64,000 nucleotides of DNA from Brucellaceae bacterium (GTDB lineage Bacteria > Pseudomonadota > Alphaproteobacteria > Rhizobiales > Rhizobiaceae): the NCBI GenBank assembly GCA_020637755.1, contig JACKJW010000005.1, forward strand, positions 1 through 64,000, read 5' to 3'. The translations under genes and the position numbers were made by a program. This document shows positions 33,682 to 41,818 of the stretch, piece by piece. Position 1 is the stretch's first letter; every line of letters starts with the position of its first letter. The notes beneath the pieces are model-generated. The model was not told where the DNA came from. It did no database searches and was given only the letters and a program-made list of their open reading frames with translations.

Positions 33682-35514
33682 TCAAAGCTCGTCGTCATCC
33701 TCATCGATGGCGGCCACCGGCATGCCCTCGTCGCCGGGCATTTCGGCCGCCGTTTCCGGCAGGCGCACATCGACAACACGCGCGCCGGGGAATTTTTGCA
33801 GGATCGCCGCGACGGCCGGGTCGGACCGCGCATCGGCGAACATGGTTTCGCGCTGCTCGTCCTCCACCTCCGCCAGCGTTGCCCCGCCCTCCTCGCGCGA
33901 CAGAGACACCATCCAGCGCCGTCCGGTCCAGTCGGTCAGCCGCCGCATCGTGTCGGCGGGCAGGGAGGGCGGCGCATCCGGCGTCAGCGAAACAGACAGG
34001 TGGCCCGGTTCGATGGAGACGAGGCGCATGCAGCGCTTCATCGTCACCTTGAAGGGCATGTCGCGATGCTTGTCAGCCAGCGAGGCAATGTCTTCGAGCG
34101 AGCGCACCGGAACCGCATCGGGCGCGGTAGCCGGTTCCGTCTGCACCTCGCCCACACGGGGCGCTGGCGCCCCGGAAGGTTCGCTGCGGACCAGCCGCAT
34201 GGCCGGGCCATTGCCCTGAATGGCGGTGGCTGCGGCCTGCGACACGGCGGGCGGCAGGGACGCGGTTGCACCGCCATTTCCGTTGCCACGCGGTGCGCCA
34301 TTGCCCGGTGCCGCGGTTTGCGGCCCGCCCTCTTCCAACCTGCGGATCGCCTCATCCAGCGTCGGCAGGTCCGCGGCATGGGCCATGCGGATCAGCACCA
34401 TCTCGGCGGCCGATACGGGACGCGCGGCACCGCGCACCTCCTCGATGCCTTTCAGGAGCATCTGCCACGAACGCGACAGGACGCGCACGGAGAGCCGGCC
34501 CGCAAAATCGAGGCCGCGTATGCGCTCGTCCTGACTCAGCGAGGCATCGTCTGCGGCATCGGGCACGAACTTGAGGCGGGTGACCAGATGGTTGAACTCA
34601 GCCATGTCGGTCAGCACCACCACCGGATCGGCGCCGGCATCATACTGGCGGCGCAATTCGGCGAGTGCGCCCGGCAAATCGCCCCGCATCACCTGCTCAA
34701 ACAGGTCAATCACACGGGCGCGGTCGGCCAATCCCAGCATGGTGCGTACCGCGTCGGCCGTCACCGTGCCGCTGCCATGGGCTATCGCCTGATCGAGGAT
34801 TGACAGGCTGTCGCGCACCGAGCCTTCCGCCGCGCGCGCGATCATCGCCAGCGCTTCATCCTGAACCGTCACGCCTTCCAGACCCGCGATGCGCGCCAGG
34901 TGGCCGGTCAGCGCATGGGCATCGACACGGCGCAGGTCAAAGCGCTGGCAGCGCGACAGCACGGTGATCGGCACCTTGCGGATCTCGGTGGTGGCGAAGA
35001 TGAACTTCACATGGGGCGGCGGTTCTTCCAGCGTCTTCAACAGGCCGTTGAAGGCCTGCGTGGAGAGCATGTGCACCTCGTCGATGATGAAGACCTTGTA
35101 GCGGGCGACCGAGGGAACATAGCGCACCTGGTCGATGATCTCGCGGATGTCGTCGATGCCGGTGTGAGAGGCGGCGTCCATCTCGATCACGTCGACATGG
35201 CGGCCTTCCATGATCGCCTGGCAGTGGCGGCCCGGTTCGGTGAGATCGATGGAGGGCTGGCTGATCGTGTCGGTCTCGTAGTTCAGCCCGCGTGCCAGGA
35301 TGCGCGCCGTGGTCGTCTTGCCGACCCCGCGCACGCCGGTCAGCATCCAGGCTTGGGCAATGCGGCCGGAATTGAAGGCGTTGGTGAGGGTGCGCACCAT
35401 CGGCTCCTGGCCGATCAGGTCGGTGAAATCCTTCGGGCGGTATTTGCGCGCCAGCACGCGATAGGGAGCGGGCGCTGCCACGCCTGTCGCCCCGGTGCCG
35501 GTCGTGTCATTCAT
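33682..35514 (-). CDS. dnaX: DNA polymerase III subunits gamma and tau
   Basis: A 610-residue clamp-loader ATPase. Walker A is GVRGVGKTTTARI (about 60-72), Walker B FIIDEVHML, sensor region ATTEIRKVP, and the SRC arginine-finger motif LSRCQRFDLRRV. The four zinc cysteines of E. coli DnaX are absent (SIDLTEPGRHCQAIMEG), which is usual for alphaproteobacteria. A Pro/Ala/Gly-rich linker at about 385-450 leads to the tau C-terminal domain. I see no clear frameshift signal for a gamma form. Confidence 0.97.
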   Translation of the reverse strand: MNDTTGTGATGVAAPAPYRVLARKYRPKDFTDLIGQEPMVRTLTNAFNSGRIAQAWMLTGVRGVGKTTTARILARGLNYETDTISQPSIDLTEPGRHCQAIMEGRHVDVIEMDAASHTGIDDIREIIDQVRYVPSVARYKVFIIDEVHMLSTQAFNGLLKTLEEPPPHVKFIFATTEIRKVPITVLSRCQRFDLRRVDAHALTGHLARIAGLEGVTVQDEALAMIARAAEGSVRDSLSILDQAIAHGSGTVTADAVRTMLGLADRARVIDLFEQVMRGDLPGALAELRRQYDAGADPVVVLTDMAEFNHLVTRLKFVPDAADDASLSQDERIRGLDFAGRLSVRVLSRSWQMLLKGIEEVRGAARPVSAAEMVLIRMAHAADLPTLDEAIRRLEEGGPQTAAPGNGAPRGNGNGGATASLPPAVSQAAATAIQGNGPAMRLVRSEPSGAPAPRVGEVQTEPATAPDAVPVRSLEDIASLADKHRDMPFKVTMKRCMRLVSIEPGHLSVSLTPDAPPSLPADTMRRLTDWTGRRWMVSLSREEGGATLAEVEDEQRETMFADARSDPAVAAILQKFPGARVVDVRLPETAAEMPGDEGMPVAAIDEDDDEL

Positions 35515-35610
35515 CGCGCTGCCCTTCCTTCACTTTCCCGGCAATTCTTGCAGGCGCCTGCGCGTCCGGTCAATGGAGCGCCGTCATGCCAGCAGGACAA
35601 TGCGGGAAAG

Positions 35611-35712
35611 GTGGGAGGCTGGCACGATGACCCGTGCCGAAACTCGTTGGGGCTGCTTCCTTCCGGACCTGACCCGGTTGGCGAGGGGCTCGTCCACCAC
35701 CAACCTCCCGGC
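35611..35712 (-). ncRNA. ffs: Signal recognition particle RNA (4.5S type)
   Basis: On the reverse strand the conserved SRP apical segment GGTCAGGTCCGGAAGGAAGC is present (tetraloop GGAA and the asymmetric internal loop for Ffh). The two arms pair along the molecule: GGGAGGTTGGTGG at the 5' end against CCAGCCTCCC at the 3' end, and GACGAGCCCC further in. The ends are estimated from this pairing. It lies about 100 bases upstream of dnaX, a common alphaproteobacterial neighbour. The remaining space on both sides (35515-35610 and 35713-35859) shows no gene; a hairpin of eight base pairs is at 35770-35794. Confidence 0.93.
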
Positions 35713-35821
35713 CCCCATATCGTCAATCGGGTCCATAAAAGCAAGGGCCGCGACCGTGGATTCGGGCCCGCTGCCGCTTATTTCCGGCGGCAGCAACAAT
35801 TTGCGAGACAAGCGCGGCCGA

Positions 35822-35840
35822 TTGAGACACCATGTCTCAA
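35822..35840. promoter_or_regulatory. 19-bp perfect palindrome before the HIT gene
   Basis: TTGAGACACCATGTCTCAA consists of eight-base arms with a three-base centre, without a mismatch. It ends 19 bases before the ATG of the HIT gene, and lies upstream of ffs on the other strand at about 110 bases. No T-run follows, so a regulator site is more likely than a terminator. No regulator gene is adjacent. Confidence 0.5.
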
Positions 35841-35859
35841 ATAACATGAGGCGGACGGG

Positions 35860-36294
35860 ATGTTGATGCTGCCACGGACCAAGGCGGGTTTTGAGCTGGA
35901 CGCGCGGCTGGAGCATGACACTCACCCGATGATGTGGCTGGGCCTTTGCGAATTGCGCCTGATGGACGATGCCCGCTGGCCGTGGCTGATTCTCATTCCC
36001 CAGCGGTCCGGCATCGAGGAAGTACACGACCTGTCGCCGATGGACCAGGCGCTTCTGACCTTCGAAAGCAATCAGGTTGCCGCGGCGCTGAAGCGGGTTA
36101 CCGGCTGCCTGAAAATCAATTCCGGTGCGCTCGGCAACGTGGTGCGCCAGCTCCATTTCCATGTCGTCGCGCGGGATGAAGGCGATGCCAACTGGCCAAA
36201 GCCGGTCTGGGGTCACGGCGAGCGCGAGCCATGGCGCAAGGAAGACCGCCACGCCTTCACCGACAAGATCAAGAAGGCCCTGGCGGGCGTCTGA
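35860..36294 (+). CDS. HIT-domain protein
   Basis: A 144-residue member of the histidine-triad superfamily. The signature is RQLHFHVVARDEGD near residue 95, with only two of the triad histidines (HFH) and Gln at the first position; this Q-x-H-x-H form occurs in a recognised alphaproteobacterial subgroup. The active-site His is the second of the pair. HIT proteins hydrolyse or transfer nucleotidyl groups; the substrate is unknown. nudC follows 37 bases later. Confidence 0.85.
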   Translation: MLMLPRTKAGFELDARLEHDTHPMMWLGLCELRLMDDARWPWLILIPQRSGIEEVHDLSPMDQALLTFESNQVAAALKRVTGCLKINSGALGNVVRQLHFHVVARDEGDANWPKPVWGHGEREPWRKEDRHAFTDKIKKALAGV

Positions 36295-36331
36295 TTTCTT
36301 CCTCCGACCCTTCCAGACAAGCGGACACGTC

Positions 36332-37276
36332 ATGACCTTTCCATTATTCAGCGATGGGCCGGAGCCCAGCAGCCGCGTGGGCTATGCCGGCAACATCCTT
36401 GACCGGCAATCGGAAAACCGCAGCGATGATTGTGCCGGGCGGGCGCTGGACGACAGCCGTGCACGGCTGATCGTGGTGCGCGCGGGGCGCATCTACATGG
36501 TTGCGGGCCGGGACGGGCTGGAGGGCGTACACGACCGGGCCACGGCATCGGAACTTGGCGCCGACATGGCGGGCGCGGTCCTGCTTGGCCACGAGGATGG
36601 CGTGCCTGTGCTGGCTGTGCCGTCGCGAACGGAGGCTGAAGCCCTGCCCGAAACGGTCAAGGCCGTCGATTTCCGATCGGCCTATATCCAGCGTCTGCTC
36701 AGTCATGCCGATGAAGGCGCGCTGGCGCAGGGCGCCGCGCTGCTCGCCTGGCATGAGGCAAACCGGTTCTGCGGGCGCTGCGGCGCGCCATCGGCCATGG
36801 GTGGCGGCGGCGTCAAGCGGGTCTGCCCCTCCTGCAAGACCGAGCAATTCCCGCGCACCGATCCAGTGGCGATCATGCTGGCGGTCGACGGCGACCGCTG
36901 CCTGCTGGGGCGCAGCGCGCATTTCCCGCCGGGCATGTATTCGACGCTGGCAGGCTTTGTGGAGCCGGGAGAGACCATCGAGAACACGGTGCGCCGCGAG
37001 GTCTTCGAGGAATCCGGAATCCGCGTCGGCCGCGTCGCCTATCATGCCAGCCAGCCGTGGCCCTATCCGCACTCGCTGATGATCGGCTGCTATGCCGAGG
37101 CCATCAGCTTCGAGATCGACCGGTCGATCCCCGAACTGGAAGATTGCCGCTGGTTCACGCGCGCCGAGGTGGCCGAGATGCGCACGCGCCCGGTCGGCAA
37201 TCCAGACCTTCCCGCCTGCCCGCCCTCGCGTGCCATCGCCGCCCGGCTGATCGGCGATTGGGTGGAGGCGGGGTGA
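36332..37276 (+). CDS. nudC: NAD(+) diphosphatase / RNA NAD-decapping hydrolase
   Basis: A 314-residue NUDIX enzyme. An N-terminal domain is followed by the NudC zinc ribbon (CGRCGAPSAM ... CPSCK, about 147-172), then the NUDIX domain. The Nudix box reads GFVEPGETIENTVRREVFEE plus SGI, and the NudC-specific SQPWPYPHSLMIG follows. It cleaves NAD(H) and NAD-capped RNA. The ATG at 36332 was chosen because upstream frame lies inside the HIT gene. Confidence 0.95.
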   Translation: MTFPLFSDGPEPSSRVGYAGNILDRQSENRSDDCAGRALDDSRARLIVVRAGRIYMVAGRDGLEGVHDRATASELGADMAGAVLLGHEDGVPVLAVPSRTEAEALPETVKAVDFRSAYIQRLLSHADEGALAQGAALLAWHEANRFCGRCGAPSAMGGGGVKRVCPSCKTEQFPRTDPVAIMLAVDGDRCLLGRSAHFPPGMYSTLAGFVEPGETIENTVRREVFEESGIRVGRVAYHASQPWPYPHSLMIGCYAEAISFEIDRSIPELEDCRWFTRAEVAEMRTRPVGNPDLPACPPSRAIAARLIGDWVEAG

Positions 37277-37286
37277 CCCGCCTGCC

Positions 37287-38162
37287 CTACTCCCCGCGCG
37301 CTTCTTCCTTCTGGACTTCACGGAACGGATGGGCGCGGTAGACGCCGAGGATGCGGACGTCGCGCGAGAAGAAATCGAGTTCCTCCAGGGCGCGGGCAAC
37401 GTTGCGATCGTCCGGGTGACCCTCGATATCGGCATAGAATTGGGTTGCGTAGAACTTGCCGCCGGTCTGGTAGCTTTCCAGCTTCGTCATGTTGACGCCG
37501 TTGGTGGCGAAGCCGCCCATGGCCTTGTAGAGGGCGGCCGGCAGGTTACGCACCCGGAAGACGAAGGTGGTCATCACCAGTTCCTCGGCACTGTCACGCG
37601 CCGGGATCACCTTGTCACGCGAAAGCACCACGAAGCGGGTGACATTGTTCTCGGCGTCCTCGACGTCCTCGGCGATGATTTCCAGGCCATAGAGTTCGGC
37701 CGCAAGGCGCGGCGCAAAAGCGGCATTGGCCTTGTCGCCGAGATCGCGCACCAGACGGGCCGCGCCCGCCGTGTCGCCGGCCACCTCCGCCTTCCAGCGG
37801 TGCTTGCGCACGATCTTGCGGCACTGGCCGAGTGCGTGGATATGGCTGTGAACGGCCTTGATGTCGGTGATCTTGGTGCCAGGCAGAACCATCAGCTGGA
37901 AATGGATCGGCAGGAAATACTCGCCGACAATGTGCAGGCGGCTCTCGGGTAGCAGGTGATGGATGTCGGCGACGCGCCCCGCAATCGTGTTCTCGATGGG
38001 GATCATGGCGAGGTCGGCCTTGCCGGTCTCCACCGCATTGAAGGCATCCTCGAAGGTCGGGCACGGCAACGGCTCCATGCCCGGGAACATGTTGCGGCAG
38101 GCGGTGTCGGAGTTGGCGCCAGGTTCGCCCTGGAAGGCGATGCGGTTGGTCTTTTCGGCCAT
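37287..38162 (-). CDS. pheA: Prephenate dehydratase
   Basis: A 291-residue monofunctional enzyme of phenylalanine biosynthesis. The catalytic domain (1-185) has IAFQGEPGANSD, MIPIENTIAGRV and the TRF motif in NNVTRFVVLSRD. The ACT regulatory domain (about 200-285) carries GVNMTKLESYQTG, the phenylalanine-binding ESR-like region. The kdsB stop and the pheA start overlap in TGATG, so the two are translationally coupled. Confidence 0.96.
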   Translation of the reverse strand: MAEKTNRIAFQGEPGANSDTACRNMFPGMEPLPCPTFEDAFNAVETGKADLAMIPIENTIAGRVADIHHLLPESRLHIVGEYFLPIHFQLMVLPGTKITDIKAVHSHIHALGQCRKIVRKHRWKAEVAGDTAGAARLVRDLGDKANAAFAPRLAAELYGLEIIAEDVEDAENNVTRFVVLSRDKVIPARDSAEELVMTTFVFRVRNLPAALYKAMGGFATNGVNMTKLESYQTGGKFYATQFYADIEGHPDDRNVARALEELDFFSRDVRILGVYRAHPFREVQKEEARGE

Positions 38163-38899
38163 CAGTGGTTCTCTCCCGACAGGATCGCGCGGGCGCGCTC
38201 AAGGTCTTCCGGCGTATCAACGCCCAGCGGCACGGTGTCAACGATTTCCACGTCGATGCGCATGCCGGCTTCCAGCGCGCGCAACTGTTCCAGCTTCTCC
38301 CGGGCTTCCAGAACCGAAGGGCCGAGGCCTACAAAGCGCTCCAGCGCGGCGCGGCGATAGGCATATAGCCCGATGTGGTGATAGAGCGGACCGTCGCCAT
38401 GGGGCGCGGTGGCACGGGTGAAATAGAGCGCGCGCAGGCGCGTGGGCGACAGCGGCGAGCCGACCACCTTCACCACGTTGGGGTTGCCACGCTCTTCCGC
38501 ACGGCGGATTTCGACTGTCAGCGTCGCAATGTCGACGGCCTCGTTCTCCAGAGGGAGAAGCGCGGCGCGAATCGTGTCCGCGTCGATCGTCGGCAGGTCA
38601 CCCTGCACGTTGACCACCACGTCCACCTTGGCGTCCGGGTCAAGCGTCTGAAGCGCCTCGAAGATGCGGTCGGAGCCGGATTCATGGTCGCCACGCGTCA
38701 TCACCGCCTCGTGGCCGGCCGCAGTAACGGCCTCCAGCACCTCCGGGGAATCGGTCGCCACCACCACCCGGCCAATCGCTGCCGCGGCAGCGCGGCGGGC
38801 GACCTGCACGATCATCGGGGCACCGGCAATGCCGGCCAGCGGCTTGCCGGGCAGGCGCGTGGAGGCCATGCGCGCGGGGATGAGGACAAGGCAATTCAT
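38162..38899 (-). CDS. kdsB: 3-deoxy-manno-octulosonate cytidylyltransferase
   Basis: A 245-residue enzyme that activates Kdo to CMP-Kdo for lipopolysaccharide. The start [20 protein letters not shown] contains the CTP-binding loop, and [24 protein letters not shown] and [13 protein letters not shown] are the conserved Kdo-site parts. ATG 38899 is the conserved start; the frame continues upstream into the divergent cycM promoter without homology. Confidence 0.96.
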   Translation of the reverse strand: MNCLVLIPARMASTRLPGKPLAGIAGAPMIVQVARRAAAAAIGRVVVATDSPEVLEAVTAAGHEAVMTRGDHESGSDRIFEALQTLDPDAKVDVVVNVQGDLPTIDADTIRAALLPLENEAVDIATLTVEIRRAEERGNPNVVKVVGSPLSPTRLRALYFTRATAPHGDGPLYHHIGLYAYRRAALERFVGLGPSVLEAREKLEQLRALEAGMRIDVEIVDTVPLGVDTPEDLERARAILSGENH

Positions 38900-39098
38900 G
38901 GGACAGACGGCTCCACGCGCAATTAAGCCAAAGTGGCAAGAAGTCTCAGACGATTGGCGTCTTATATGTGTTGCAAGGCGGACGCAAAAGACATAGTTTC
39001 CGCGCGACTTGAACCGGCCCGCCGGTGGAGGGAAGACGTGTGCCTTGCACATATGCACGGCACGCCGGACGGGAAACGATTGCAGGAGCCTTTGCATC

Positions 39099-39731
39099 AT
39101 GGACTCTTTTGAACTCAACAAGATCATCGGCGGCCTTCTGGCCACCGTCTTCGTGGTGTTTTCGCTGGCCATTGCCTCCGATGCCATCTTCGACAGCCCG
39201 GCCCCCGAGAAGGAAGGCTTCGTCATAGCCGTTGCCGAGGAAACGACTGCGGAAGCCGGCGACAAGGGCGAAACGGCCGAAGCGCCGATCGGCCCGATGA
39301 TCGCTGCCGCCGATGCCGCCGAGGGCGAGAAGGTCTTCAAGAAGTGCGCTTCCTGCCATACGGTGGAAAATGGCGGCGCCAACAAGGTCGGCCCGAACCT
39401 CTGGAACATCGTGAACCGTCCGGTCGCCAGCCATGAAGGCTTCGGCTACTCGGCTCCGATCAAGGAATTTGCCAATGGCGGCACGGTCTGGGACTACGAG
39501 CATCTGAACAAGTTCATCACCTCGCCCAAGGGCCTGGTGAAAGGCACGGCCATGGGCTTCGCCGGCCTCAAGAAGGCTGAGGAGCGCGCGGCACTGATCG
39601 CCTACCTGCGCACCCAGGCCGACAGCCCGGCTGCCCTGCCGTCGGCTGAAGCCGCTGCACCGGCCGCCGAAGAGAAGCCGGCGGAAGCCGCGCCCGCCGC
39701 ACCGGCGGCAGAGGAAAAGAAGCCTGAATAA
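39099..39731 (+). CDS. cycM: Membrane-anchored c-type cytochrome, CycM-like
   Basis: A 210-residue cytochrome. An N-terminal anchor helix (about 8-29, [20 protein letters not shown]) and an acidic linker precede a class I cytochrome c domain with haem site CASCHTVE (about 87-94) and axial Met in [11 protein letters not shown]. The C-terminal 35 residues are Ala/Glu/Pro-rich, with repeats of [10 protein letters not shown] type. Such proteins shuttle electrons from the bc1 complex to terminal oxidases. GCAGGAG precedes the ATG at 39099. Confidence 0.94.
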   Translation: MDSFELNKIIGGLLATVFVVFSLAIASDAIFDSPAPEKEGFVIAVAEETTAEAGDKGETAEAPIGPMIAAADAAEGEKVFKKCASCHTVENGGANKVGPNLWNIVNRPVASHEGFGYSAPIKEFANGGTVWDYEHLNKFITSPKGLVKGTAMGFAGLKKAEERAALIAYLRTQADSPAALPSAEAAAPAAEEKPAEAAPAAPAAEEKKPE

Positions 39732-39754
39732 ACGGCCTCTTCACCCAGATCATC

Positions 39755-39781
39755 AAAGCCGGGCGCAAGTCCGGCTTTTTT
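39755..39781 (+). terminator. Intrinsic terminator after the cytochrome c gene
   Basis: AAAGCCGG at 39755-39762 pairs with CCGGCTTT at 39771-39778 around an eight-base loop, and six T run to 39781. It isolates the cytochrome gene from the yej operon. Confidence 0.85.
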
Positions 39782-39889
39782 GTTGGCGTTCACGGCTTTG
39801 GCATCGCCGCAATCTTTCATTCGCCGCAAAAAGCCATAACTTGGGGCATGCCGGGCCGCATCCGGCACCAAGACAATGGAGACCTGCCG

Positions 39890-41818
39890 ATGCCTTTCCC
39901 GGATTTCACACTCAACCGGCGCGCCTTCCTGACATCGGCGGCGCTGGCGCCGCTGGCCCTTCGGATGGCCCATGCGCAGGAAGTGCCGGTGGACAATCCG
40001 CAGGTCCCTGACCAGGCAGCGCGCGAGGCCGAGACCTGGCACCATTCCACTGCGCTGACCGGCACGCCGAAATATCCGGAAGGCTTCGCCCAGTTCGGCT
40101 ATGTGAACGCAGCGGCGCCGAAGGGCGGGCGCGTTCGCCTCGCCGACCAGGGATCGTTCGACAGCTTCAACCCGATTCCGCCCAAGGGTGAGGTGGCGAC
40201 CGGTACCGGCCTCGTTTTCGAGACGCTGATGACGTCGTCGCTCGACGAATTGAACATCTCGGCCGAATACGGCCTGCTGGCCGAGGCCATCCGCTATCCG
40301 GCGGATTTTTCCTGGGTTTCGTTCCGCATGAACCCCAAGGCGCGATGGCATGACGGCGAGCCCGTGACCGTAGACGATGTGATCTGGAGCTTCACCCAGC
40401 AGACCGAGCTCAATCCGCAGGTCAAGTTCTACTACCGCAACACGGTGAAGGCCGAGAAGACCGGCGATAACGAGGTGACCTTCGTCTTCAATGTGCGCGG
40501 CAACCGCGAACTGCCGCACATCATGGGCCAGTTGACGGTGCTGCCCAAACACTGGTGGGAAGGCAAGAACGACAAGGGCGAGCAGCGGAACATCGCCGAA
40601 AGCTCGCTGGAATATCCGCTCGGTTCCGGACCTTACCGCATCGCCTCAGCGGTCAACGGGCGCTCGGTGCGCTACGAACGGGTGGGGGACTACTGGGGCG
40701 AGAAACTCAATGTGAACATCGGCCAGAACAATTTCGATGCGATCGAATACGAGTATTACCGCGACGGCTCGGTGATGGTGGAGGCACTGAAGGCGGACGC
40801 CTATGACTACCGCGCCGAGAATTCAGCCAAGAACTGGAAGACGCAATATGAGCCTGACCGGTTCCCGGCGCGCGCCAAAGGACTGGTGAAGCTCGAACTG
40901 CACGAGGACAAGGCGTCGGGCGCCATGCAGGCCTTCGTGCCGAACATGCGGCGCGCAAAGTTCCAGGATCCGCGCGTGCGCCGCGCGCTCAACTTCGCCT
41001 TTGATTTCGAGACGACGAACCGCACCGTGCTGTTCGACATGTATTTTCGGGCCAACAGCTATTTTTCTGGAACGGAACTGGCATCGTCCGGCCTGCCCCA
41101 GGGCGAGGAACTGGAAATCCTCGAAAAATACCGCGACAAGCTGCCTGCAACGGTTTTCACCGAGGAATTCACCAATCCGGTGGCCGGTGACGACACCAAG
41201 CTCAGGGCCAATTTGCGTGAGGCGGTGCGGCTCTTCAAGGAGGCGGGCTACGAGTTACGCGGCCGCCAGATGGTGGACACCAAGACCGGCGAGCCCTTCA
41301 CCTTCGAGCTTCTGGACTGGAACACCGATGGCGGGCGGGCCGAACTGCCGTGGAAGGCCAATCTCGACAAGATCGGCGTGAACATGACCTACCGTGCGGT
41401 CGAGACCTCGACCTATGTGCGCCGCCTGCGTGAGTTCGACTACGACATGGTCACGGCCGTCTGGGGCCAGTCGCTGTCACCGGGCAACGAGCAGCGCTAT
41501 TTCTGGGGTTCGGTGTCCAGGGACCAACCGGGCTCACGCAACTTCGCAGGCATTGCCGACGAGGGCATCGACGGGCTGATCGACGAGGTGATCTTCGCGG
41601 GTGACCGCGACACGCTGGTGGCCGCAACGCGGGCGCTGGACCGTGCGCTGCTGCACCACCACTACGTCATTCCGCAATGGTACTATCCCTATGACCGTAT
41701 CGTGGTCTGGGACCGGTTCGGACATCCCGATCCGCTGCCGGAATATTCGGTCGGCTTTCCGACCGTCTGGTGGTGGGACGAGGCGAAGGCCGCGCACGTG
41801 GCCAAGGAAAAGGGATGA
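39890..41818 (+). CDS. yejA1: Extracellular solute-binding protein, YejA-like (first copy)
   Basis: A 642-residue periplasmic binding protein of the SBP family 5 (peptide/microcin C type). The export signal is Tat-like (LNRRAFLTSAALAPLAL, cleavage near AHA-QEV). SBP5 landmarks include PKARWHDGEPVTVDDVIWSF and GSGPYRI. GGAGA lies eight bases before the ATG at 39890. It overlaps the second yejA by four bases (ATGA). In Brucella and Sinorhizobium the yejA1A2BEF operon is tied to resistance to antimicrobial peptides. Confidence 0.92.
   Translation: MPFPDFTLNRRAFLTSAALAPLALRMAHAQEVPVDNPQVPDQAAREAETWHHSTALTGTPKYPEGFAQFGYVNAAAPKGGRVRLADQGSFDSFNPIPPKGEVATGTGLVFETLMTSSLDELNISAEYGLLAEAIRYPADFSWVSFRMNPKARWHDGEPVTVDDVIWSFTQQTELNPQVKFYYRNTVKAEKTGDNEVTFVFNVRGNRELPHIMGQLTVLPKHWWEGKNDKGEQRNIAESSLEYPLGSGPYRIASAVNGRSVRYERVGDYWGEKLNVNIGQNNFDAIEYEYYRDGSVMVEALKADAYDYRAENSAKNWKTQYEPDRFPARAKGLVKLELHEDKASGAMQAFVPNMRRAKFQDPRVRRALNFAFDFETTNRTVLFDMYFRANSYFSGTELASSGLPQGEELEILEKYRDKLPATVFTEEFTNPVAGDDTKLRANLREAVRLFKEAGYELRGRQMVDTKTGEPFTFELLDWNTDGGRAELPWKANLDKIGVNMTYRAVETSTYVRRLREFDYDMVTAVWGQSLSPGNEQRYFWGSVSRDQPGSRNFAGIADEGIDGLIDEVIFAGDRDTLVAATRALDRALLHHHYVIPQWYYPYDRIVVWDRFGHPDPLPEYSVGFPTVWWWDEAKAAHVAKEKG

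Noticed and set aside
35770..35794. Hairpin GCTGCCGC / GCGGCAGC upstream of ffs
   Set aside because: No T-run on either strand; it may be only a chance GC-rich hairpin in the ffs upstream region.
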